From positions 1 to 11,353 of the forward strand of contig NCJR01000035.1 of assembly GCA_002282555.1 (NCBI GenBank): a stretch of DNA of 11,353 nt, written 5' to 3'. The DNA comes from Rhodobacterales bacterium 34-62-10. GTDB taxonomy: Bacteria > Pseudomonadota > Alphaproteobacteria > Rhodobacterales > Rhodobacteraceae. The first letter of the stretch is position 1. Each line of letters starts with the position of its first letter. Shown here in pieces: positions 6,935 through 11,353 of this stretch. The translations under genes were made by a program, and so were the position numbers. Below the pieces are notes generated by a model. The model was not told the DNA's origin and did not search any database. It was given only the letters and a program-made list of their open reading frames with translations.

Positions 6935-6961
6935 AAGGGGGCGCAGCGATGCGCCCCTTTT
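6935..6961 (+). terminator. Rho-independent terminator of ndk
   Basis: GGGGCGCA and TGCGCCCC form an 8-bp stem around a GCGA tetraloop (GNRA type). One G-T and two A-T pairs extend it, and TTTT follows. It begins 22 bases after the ndk stop. The short T-run is compensated by a very stable stem. Confidence 0.85.
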
Positions 6962-7005
6962 CGTTTGTCAGCGGATTTGTGTGCCAGCGACTTTGTGTGT
7001 CAGCG
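6962..7005. repeat. Three imperfect tandem repeats of about 16 bp
   Basis: The units are CGTTTGTCAGCG (6962-6973), GATTTGTGTGCCAGCG (6974-6989) and ACTTTGTGTGTCAGCG (6990-7005). All share TTTGT..CAGCG. The stop codon of the minus-strand TfoX-like gene (7000-7002) lies in the third unit, so the array spans the end of that gene and the space up to the ndk terminator. Confidence 0.6.
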
Positions 7006-7344
7006 CGGGGCCAGTCTGTCGGCAGGGATCACGCCGATGGCGTCGAGCACGGCTTCCAGATGCCGCAGGTCCGTGTCGTCATGGGTGGATTTGAGCGCGT
7101 CGAAACGCACCCGCAGGGCGGCTTTTTCCGCACCTTTGCAATCGTTCCACGGGCGGCCCTGCAGGGCCATGACCAGCACGTAATCGCCGATGACATGCGG
7201 GCGCACCCCGGCGGCGATCATGCGGCCATAGGCGGTGTCGGGGCCGAGGGCGCGCAACGCCTCGGCCGAATGGATGCCCGCGCGGGCCAGATCGCGGGCG
7301 AAGGCGGGGCCGATATTGGGAATCGTCGTGACAGGCGTGCTCAT
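7000..7344 (-). CDS. TfoX/Sxy C-terminal domain protein
   Basis: A 114-residue protein consisting only of the TfoX C-terminal domain, a helix-hairpin-helix-like fold. Residues about 7-32 (TIPNIGPAFARDLARAGIHSAEALRALG) are the typical start of that domain, and the rest (GDYVLVMALQGRPWNDCKGAEKAALRVRFDAL) fits the family. Full TfoX/Sxy proteins are about 200 residues with an N-terminal domain, absent here. They co-regulate competence genes with CRP in gammaproteobacteria. That role should not be carried over to this stand-alone domain. The start is ATG 7344, without a clear ribosome site. The neighbour upstream on the same strand is the small ORF at 7402-7521, 57 bases away. Confidence 0.82.
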   Translation of the reverse strand: MSTPVTTIPNIGPAFARDLARAGIHSAEALRALGPDTAYGRMIAAGVRPHVIGDYVLVMALQGRPWNDCKGAEKAALRVRFDALKSTHDDTDLRHLEAVLDAIGVIPADRLAPR

Positions 7345-7401
7345 GTCGTCACTGTGCCCGTGCAGGGTATGGCTGTCACGCCTGCGCGCGGTCGTGTCCG
7401 G

Positions 7402-7521
7402 TCAGATGCTGGCGAAATCGGTGAAGACCGATCCGGGGCGCGGCGTTGCTTGCTGCGCTGTGACCGGCGGGGCCGGGGTCTGTGTCTGTGTCTGTGTCTG
7501 GGGTGTGGCTGCCTGGGCCAT
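7402..7521 (-). CDS. Small Pro/Gln/Thr-rich hypothetical protein (39 residues)
   Basis: The ATG at 7521 has a perfect AGGAG site (7531-7535, minus strand) nine bases upstream, which is the main reason to call it. The product starts MAQAATPQ, has a QTQTQTQT run, then PAPPVTAQQATPRPG, and ends SVFTDFASI. An in-frame GTG at 7590 would give 62 residues, but its upstream sequence is poor. The Q-T run is encoded by a hexanucleotide repeat. I do not recognise a family, and there is no signal peptide or membrane segment. It lies between ridA and the TfoX-like gene on the same strand, so it could be the middle gene of a short unit. Confidence 0.45.
   Translation of the reverse strand: MAQAATPQTQTQTQTPAPPVTAQQATPRPGSVFTDFASI
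7479..7500. repeat. Hexanucleotide tandem repeat (TCTGTG)n, about 3.7 copies
   Basis: TCTGTG is repeated three full times plus TCTG. On the minus strand it encodes the QT dipeptide run of the small ORF. A six-base unit changes length by two residues per slip and keeps the frame. Confidence 0.7.
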
Positions 7522-7608
7522 GGTCGTCTGCTCCTGCGATGGTCCCGGCCGCTTTGCGCGGTTCTCGGGCTTGGGTCTGCTATGCGCCACACCTAGGAGC
7601 GGGTGGGC

Positions 7609-7632
7609 CGCGCCGCAAGTGAAAGCGGCGCG
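7609..7632 (-). other. Hairpin downstream of ridA
   Basis: CGCGCCGC (7609-7616) and GCGGCGCG (7625-7632) are perfect 8-bp inverted arms around eight bases. On the minus strand it begins 22 bases after the ridA stop and has no following T-run. It may protect the ridA 3' end or lie in the leader of the small ORF. It is not a standard intrinsic terminator. Confidence 0.4.
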
Positions 7633-7654
7633 AGCCTTGGCTTTATCGGCGGGT

Positions 7655-7999
7655 TTATGCCTTTTCAGCCGCAGTCACGATGATCTCGACCCGGTATTTG
7701 GGCGCGGCCAGTTTCGCCTCTCCGGTGGCGCGGGCGGGGGTGTGGCCGGCGGGGACCCATGTATCCCAGACGCTGTTCATCTCGGCGAAATCGGCCATGT
7801 CTGCCAGCCAGATGATGGTTTGCAGGATCCGGGTCTTGTCGCTGCCGGCCTGGGCCAGCAGGTCGTCGATCTGGCGCAGGCAATCGGCGGTCTGTTCGGC
7901 GACGGTGGCGCCTTCGCCGACCTGTCCGGCCAGATAGACGGTGCCGTTATGCTTGACGATCGCGCTCATGCGCGGGCCGGTTCCGATACGTTCGATCAT
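7655..7999 (-). CDS. RidA family protein (YjgF/YER057c/UK114)
   Basis: RidA-type enamine/imine deaminases hydrolyse reactive 2-aminoacrylate and related imines made by PLP enzymes. The 114-residue product shows VYLAGQVGE (about 21-29), EQTADCLRQIDDLLAQAGSD and PAGHTPARATGEAKLAAPKYRVEI. R90 and E105 are 15 residues apart, matching the spacing of the catalytic R105/E120 of E. coli RidA as I remember it, so deaminase activity is plausible. It starts at ATG 7999 with AAAGGA six bases upstream (8006-8011). It is shorter than archetypal RidA (about 128), so it may be one of the Rid paralogue groups. The DUF6522 gene ends 77 bases upstream on the same strand and the two may share a transcript. Confidence 0.9.
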   Translation of the reverse strand: MIERIGTGPRMSAIVKHNGTVYLAGQVGEGATVAEQTADCLRQIDDLLAQAGSDKTRILQTIIWLADMADFAEMNSVWDTWVPAGHTPARATGEAKLAAPKYRVEIIVTAAEKA

Positions 8000-8076
8000 G
8001 GGCTGTCCTTTCGCGGTGCCGTGGATGGGGTGATCTGCGGATAGCGGGGCGGTGCGGGTTTCGCAAGCGGTGCTGA

Positions 8077-8370
8077 TCAGGGTGTTCGGCGCGTCACGGG
8101 GAAGCGGCTGCGTTTCACGATCCAGCCATCGGCGTCGATGATCAGGCGCAGGGCCTGCGCGCCGTGGTAGAAGGTCAGGCGGTGGGTGCCGGCATCGCTG
8201 TCCTGCCCCTGTTCCAGCGTGCTGGTGATCCGCCCTTCGCGCATCAGGCGTGGCACATCGGCGGGGGGCAGGTCGAAGGCGGCGGCCAGCGTTTCGGCGG
8301 CGACCACAAAGCCGCCTGCGTCGGTGGCGACGCGGTCCGGTGGGGTGGGCTGATCATGGGCGGATGACAT
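8077..8370 (-). CDS. DUF6522 family protein
   Basis: A 97-residue protein of unknown function. After a variable start (MSSAHDQPTPPDR) comes GGFVVAAETLAAAFDLPPADVPRLMREGRITSTLEQGQDSDAGTHRLTFYHGAQALRLIIDADG. This pattern, an N-terminal helical part, then REGRITS..E.G...DAG.HRLTF.HG..ALRL, is what I recall for DUF6522 in Rhodobacteraceae. It is chosen from ATG 8370 because the upstream extension to 8457 (MGRRSICQYDMHTHHN...) is unlike the family and would overlap the operator-like repeat. No good ribosome site is seen. It is divergent from the monooxygenase gene with 125 bases between starts, so the operator pair there could affect both. Confidence 0.72.
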   Translation of the reverse strand: MSSAHDQPTPPDRVATDAGGFVVAAETLAAAFDLPPADVPRLMREGRITSTLEQGQDSDAGTHRLTFYHGAQALRLIIDADGWIVKRSRFPVTRRTP

Positions 8371-8415
8371 GGTGGCAGAGTAACGCCGCCGTCGCGTAGG
8401 GCAAGGCATGTTATG

Positions 8416-8432
8416 ATGAGTATGCATATCAT
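8416..8432. repeat. Operator-like repeat, copy 1
   Basis: ATGAGTATGCATATCAT matches 15 of 17 bases with copy 2 at 8464-8480, in the same orientation. It lies inside a wider dyad, TATGAT-N10-ATCATA (8412-8433). It sits immediately upstream of a TTGACA -35 box. Confidence 0.6.
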
Positions 8433-8433
8433 A

Positions 8434-8462
8434 TTGACAGATCGACCTGCGGCCCAATAACT
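8434..8462 (+). promoter_or_regulatory. Candidate promoter of the monooxygenase gene
   Basis: TTGACA (8434-8439) is a perfect -35 box. About 17-18 bases downstream lies an AT-rich ATAACTA (8457-8463), a weak -10. The start of transcription would fall at about 8468-8470, giving a leader of some 26 bases before the GTG at 8496. The box is flanked by the two 17-bp repeats, the geometry expected for a repressed promoter. Confidence 0.5.
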
Positions 8463-8463
8463 A

Positions 8464-8480
8464 ATGCGTATGCTTATCAT
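8464..8480. repeat. Operator-like repeat, copy 2
   Basis: ATGCGTATGCTTATCAT differs from copy 1 at two positions and begins 48 bases downstream of it. It covers the expected transcription start and ends just before the ribosome site. Confidence 0.6.
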
Positions 8481-8495
8481 TTGGGGGCGCTGGCG

Positions 8496-10373
8496 GTGCA
8501 ATATCATCTGAACGGATTTCGCAGTGGTGACCCGGCGGTGGCCGAGGCTGTTGTCACGGATGGCGCGCGCCCCGCGGCGGTGGATGTGCTGATCGTGGGA
8601 TGCGGCCCTGCGGGGCTGACGCTGGCGGCGCAACTGTCGGCATTCCCCGAGATCACCACCCGGATCACCGAGCGCAAGCCCGGACCGCTGGAGGTGGGGC
8701 AGGCCGACGGGATCGCCTGTCGGTCGGTCGAGATGTTCGAAGCCTTCGGCTTTGCCGACAAGGTGATGGCGGAAAGCTATTGGGTGAATGAGGTGGCCTT
8801 CTGGCGGCCCGGTGCGGATGGCACGGGGTTGCAGCGGGCAGACCGGATCCGGGATGTCGAGGATGATCTGTCCGAGATGCCGCATGTCATTCTGAGCCAG
8901 GCGCGGGTGCATGATTTTTACCTTGAGGTGATGCGGAACGGGCCGCATCGCCTGCAGCCGGATTACAGCCGTGACCTGACCCATCTGCGCGTGACGGATG
9001 ATCCCGATTACCCGGTGGAGGCGACATTCGCCTGTCTGGACCGGGAGGGCGCGGTAGAGGTGATCCGCGCGCGTCATGTGGTGGGCTGTGACGGGGCGCG
9101 CAGTGTGGTGCGCCGCGAGATGGGTCATGCGCTGAAGGGGGATTCGGCCCGGCAGCTATGGGGCGTGATGGATGTGCTGTGCATCACCGATTTCCCCGAT
9201 ATCCGGCTGAAGGCGGCGATCCAGTCGGCGGCGCATGGCAGTATCCTGATCATCCCGCGCGAGGGCGGGTATATGGTGAGGATGTATATCGAACTGGATG
9301 CGTTGCAGGGCGAGGAGCGGGCGGCGGATCGCAATGTCACCGCCGAGATGCTGATCCAGAAGGCGCGCGCGATTCTGGCGCCCTATACGCTGGAGGTGGC
9401 CGAGGTTGCGTGGTGGTCGGCCTATGAGATCGGGCAGCGGGTTTGCGATGCGTTCGACGATGTGCCCGAGGGGGCGCGGGGCGTGCAGGTGCCGCGGCTG
9501 TTCATTGCCGGGGATGCCTGCCACACCCACAGCCCCAAGGCCGGGCAGGGGATGAATGTGTCGATGGCCGATACGTTCAATCTGGGCTGGAAGCTGGCCG
9601 CCGTGCTGCGCGGGCAGGCGGAGGCGGCGCTGCTGGACACCTATTCCGCCGAGCGGCAGGCCAAGGCCAAGGAGTTGATCGATTTCGACAAGGACATGGC
9701 GCGGCTGTTCAGCGCCAAGCCCCGGACCACCGAGGAGGCCGCGCTGTTCCAGGCCTATTTCAAGCGGCACGGGCGCTATACGGCGGGGGTCGAGACCCGC
9801 TATGCGCCGTCGCTGTTGGTGGGGGATGGGGCGCATCAGGCCTTGGCCAAGGGCTATCCGGTGGGGATGCGGTTCCATTCGGCGCCCGTGATCCGGCTGG
9901 CGGATGCGCGGCCCTTGCATCTGGGGCATGTGATCCGGGCGGATGGGCGTTGGCGCCTGATCGCCTTTGCCGAGGCGGGCGATATGGGGCATGCGGATGG
10001 CGGCGTGGGGCGGCTTTGCGCCGCACTGCTGGAGGGGCAGGGTCTGGTGCGGCGGTATACGCCGGCGGGGGCGGACCCGGACCATGTGTTCGATCTGCGC
10101 GCGGTGTTTCAAGCGGGGCACCGCGAGATGCGGATCGAGGCGCTGGCACCCGGATTGGTGCCGCGCAAGGGGCGGTTCGGATTGATCGATCATGAAAAGG
10201 TGTTCTGCCCGGACGTGACCTCGGGGCCGGATATCTTCGATCTGCGCAGGATTGACCGGGCGCGCGGGGCCTTGGTGGTGGTGCGGCCCGATCAATTTGT
10301 GGCGCAGGTGCTGCCGCTGGAGGGGGTTGCGGCGCTTTCGTCGTTCTTTGACGGGTTCATGCGGCCCGCCTGA
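8496..10373 (+). CDS. FAD-dependent aromatic monooxygenase (3-hydroxybenzoate 4-/phenol 2-monooxygenase type)
   Basis: Class A single-component flavoprotein hydroxylase, expected to hydroxylate an aromatic ring using NAD(P)H and O2. The 625 residues show the FAD dinucleotide motif DVLIVGCGPAG (30-40), the QADGIACRSVEMFEAFGF region (69-86), the DG motif VVGCDGARS (195-203) and the second FAD motif LFIAGDACHTHSPKAGQGMN (335-354). A C-terminal thioredoxin-like domain of the phenol hydroxylase type (about 455-620) aids dimerisation. The start is GTG 8496, since MQYHLNGFRSGDP matches the family N-terminus and GGGGG (8483-8487) is eight bases upstream. The TTG at 8481 is less likely. Closest remembered match: 3-hydroxybenzoate 4-monooxygenase (MobA); the substrate cannot be settled from sequence. 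The promoter is flanked by two operator-like repeats. It is convergent with dctM. Bases 10065-10123 recur at the right end of the window. Confidence 0.88.
   Translation: MQYHLNGFRSGDPAVAEAVVTDGARPAAVDVLIVGCGPAGLTLAAQLSAFPEITTRITERKPGPLEVGQADGIACRSVEMFEAFGFADKVMAESYWVNEVAFWRPGADGTGLQRADRIRDVEDDLSEMPHVILSQARVHDFYLEVMRNGPHRLQPDYSRDLTHLRVTDDPDYPVEATFACLDREGAVEVIRARHVVGCDGARSVVRREMGHALKGDSARQLWGVMDVLCITDFPDIRLKAAIQSAAHGSILIIPREGGYMVRMYIELDALQGEERAADRNVTAEMLIQKARAILAPYTLEVAEVAWWSAYEIGQRVCDAFDDVPEGARGVQVPRLFIAGDACHTHSPKAGQGMNVSMADTFNLGWKLAAVLRGQAEAALLDTYSAERQAKAKELIDFDKDMARLFSAKPRTTEEAALFQAYFKRHGRYTAGVETRYAPSLLVGDGAHQALAKGYPVGMRFHSAPVIRLADARPLHLGHVIRADGRWRLIAFAEAGDMGHADGGVGRLCAALLEGQGLVRRYTPAGADPDHVFDLRAVFQAGHREMRIEALAPGLVPRKGRFGLIDHEKVFCPDVTSGPDIFDLRRIDRARGALVVVRPDQFVAQVLPLEGVAALSSFFDGFMRPA
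10065..10123 (+). repeat. 59-bp direct repeat, copy 1 (inside the monooxygenase gene)
   Basis: Identical over all 59 bases to 11295-11353. Here it is in its native place, encoding part of AGADPDHVFDLRAVFQAGHRE (about codons 524-543). Confidence 0.95.
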
Positions 10374-10403
10374 GGCTGGGTGGGTTAGGGCTGGCTCGGG
10401 CGG

Positions 10404-11294
10404 TCAGAACCGTCCGAACCCGGCCAGTGTCGGCAGCCAGAGCGACAGGGCGGGGAAGGCCCAGATCAGGACCAGCCCCAGCATCAGCAGCAGGACATAG
10501 GGCGCGGCACCGTGCATGATCTGCGACAGCGGCGCACCGGTGATGCCCTTGATGACAAAGAGGTTCATCCCCACCGGCGGCGTGATCAGCGCCAGTTCCA
10601 GATTGATCATCAGCATCACCCCATACCAGATCGGGTTGATATCCAGCGCAATCAACGAGGGCAGGATGATCGGCGTAGTGATCAGGATGATCGCGATGGT
10701 TTCCAGAAACATCCCCAGCACGAAGATCGCCATCATCACCAAGAGGATGAAGGCGGTCTGGTTGAGGCCGAGCGCGGTGACGGCCTCGACGATCTGGGCG
10801 GGCAGGCGGATCAGGGTGATCGCATGGCCGAAGATCGCGGCGGCGGCGATGATCATGAACAGCATCGCGGTGGTGCGCATGGTTTCCCACAGGCAGTCCC
10901 ACAGGTCGCGCGCGCTGAGGTTGCGATAGGCGATTAGGGCCACGGCCACGGCATAGGCGGCGCCGATGGCGGCGGCCTCGGTTGCGGTGAAGACGCCCAG
11001 GTAGATGCCGCCCATGATCACGGGGGGCATGAGCAGCGCCCAGATGGATTTGCGGATGGCGCGGCGCACTTCGGCACCGCCGACCCATGGCTGTTTCTGG
11101 GTCTGGCCATGGGCATTGGCCTGCACCCAGCTGAAGATCGCGAAGATCGTGGCGATGATCAGGCCGGGGATCACGCCGGCCAGAAACAGCGCCCCGATCG
11201 AGGCATCCGAGACGATGGCGTAAAGGATCATCGGACCCGAGGGCGGGATCAGGATGCCCAGCGTGCCGCCTGCGGCGATGACGCCGTACGTGTC
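10404..11294 (-). CDS. TRAP transporter large permease (DctM type), 5' end missing
   Basis: Large membrane subunit of a tripartite ATP-independent periplasmic transporter, which takes up organic acids from a binding protein using a sodium gradient. About 296 C-terminal residues remain of roughly 430. DctM hallmarks are clear: GVIAAGGTLGILIPPSGPMILYAI, PGLI, FTATEAAAIGAAYA, and near the end GMFLETIAIILITTPIILP followed by ALITPPVGMNLFVIKGI. It is strongly hydrophobic with about eight or more membrane segments. Reading upstream on the minus strand, the native sequence (DTYGVIAA) ends at about 11294. The frame stays open beyond it only because the antisense of the duplicated monooxygenase piece has no stop. 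The gene ends 30 bases after the convergent monooxygenase stop. The small subunit DctQ and the binding protein are not in the window. The substrate is unknown. Confidence 0.9.
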   Translation of the reverse strand, partial: DTYGVIAAGGTLGILIPPSGPMILYAIVSDASIGALFLAGVIPGLIIATIFAIFSWVQANAHGQTQKQPWVGGAEVRRAIRKSIWALLMPPVIMGGIYLGVFTATEAAAIGAAYAVAVALIAYRNLSARDLWDCLWETMRTTAMLFMIIAAAAIFGHAITLIRLPAQIVEAVTALGLNQTAFILLVMMAIFVLGMFLETIAIILITTPIILPSLIALDINPIWYGVMLMINLELALITPPVGMNLFVIKGITGAPLSQIMHGAAPYVLLLMLGLVLIWAFPALSLWLPTLAGFGRF

Positions 11295-11353
11295 GCGGGG
11301 GCGGACCCGGACCATGTGTTCGATCTGCGCGCGGTGTTTCAAGCGGGGCACCG
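11295..11353 (+). repeat. 59-bp direct repeat, copy 2 (terminal, junction)
   Basis: An exact copy of 10065-10123 fused to the truncated 5' side of dctM. The preceding base differs (C at 11294, G at 10064), so the boundary is sharp. Part of GCGGGG at its start could be shared microhomology. It continues to the window edge. Confidence 0.95.

Noticed and set aside
8481..8495. TTG at 8481 as the monooxygenase start
   Set aside because: The GTG at 8496 gives the family N-terminus (MQYHLNGF) with a well-spaced GGGGG, which the TTG would overlap.
9156..10295. 379-codon minus-strand frame inside the monooxygenase gene
   Set aside because: Antisense shadow without family features.
10396..10420. GGGCGGT...ACCGTCC inverted repeat as a terminator between the convergent monooxygenase and dctM genes
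   Set aside because: The arms have a mismatch, no T-run follows and it overlaps the dctM coding end.
11295..11351. N-terminal extension of the dctM frame beginning MPRLKHRAQ
   Set aside because: Those codons are the antisense of the duplicated monooxygenase fragment, not a native DctM N-terminus.

Overview
The window looks like chromosomal DNA of a GC-rich alphaproteobacterium, most likely a member of the Rhodobacteraceae (roseobacter group). This rests on strong G/C third-position bias, the divergent lptF | pepA-holC block, a retropepsin-like membrane protease of the alphaproteobacterial/Rickettsia type, an alphaproteobacterial DUF6522 protein and a TRAP transporter. No rRNA, tRNA, CRISPR array or recognisable transposase was seen.

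Layout, left to right. Positions 1-361 differ in style from the rest (less GC-biased codons). They carry the minus-strand 5' part of an unrecognised exported protein (1-246). At about 361/362 this DNA is joined to lptF, which keeps only its first ~79 codons. Next come the divergent lptF/pepA promoter region with nested dyads, then pepA (741-2225) and holC (2241-2705). On the minus strand follow a two-gene unit, marC (3999-3385) then a membrane-anchored retropepsin-like protease (3333-2752), and an ABC-F ATPase (6352-4499). A 499-bp gap without a convincing gene separates marC from the ABC-F gene. It holds a 19-bp near-perfect palindrome and a CtrA-like site. ndk (6490-6912) is divergent from the ABC-F gene, with a strong leader hairpin and a textbook terminator. 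Four minus-strand genes follow: a TfoX C-terminal-domain protein, a 39-residue Pro/Gln/Thr-rich small ORF, RidA and DUF6522. The right end has a class A FAD aromatic monooxygenase of the 3-hydroxybenzoate 4-monooxygenase/phenol 2-monooxygenase group (8496-10373, +), convergent with a 5'-truncated TRAP large permease gene, dctM (10404 to about 11294, -).

How the genes fit together. The left two thirds are housekeeping: envelope lipid export, peptide turnover, replication clamp-loader accessory, ribosome-associated ATPase and nucleotide balance. The right third resembles a small catabolic locus. A TRAP permease could import an acid and the flavin monooxygenase could hydroxylate an aromatic ring, with its promoter flanked by two near-identical 17-bp operator-like repeats. 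The link between permease and monooxygenase is inferred from proximity only.

The most notable observations are structural. Both ends are breakpoints. The last 59 bases are an exact direct copy of 10065-10123 inside the monooxygenase gene, as expected from a tandem duplication with a 1,230-bp unit or from an assembly/library chimera. The left end interrupts lptF, which is normally essential. I did not find a clearly new multi-gene system. The best candidates for new biology are the operator pair at 8412-8480, the ndk leader hairpin, the exported ORF at the left edge and the small ORF at 7402-7521.
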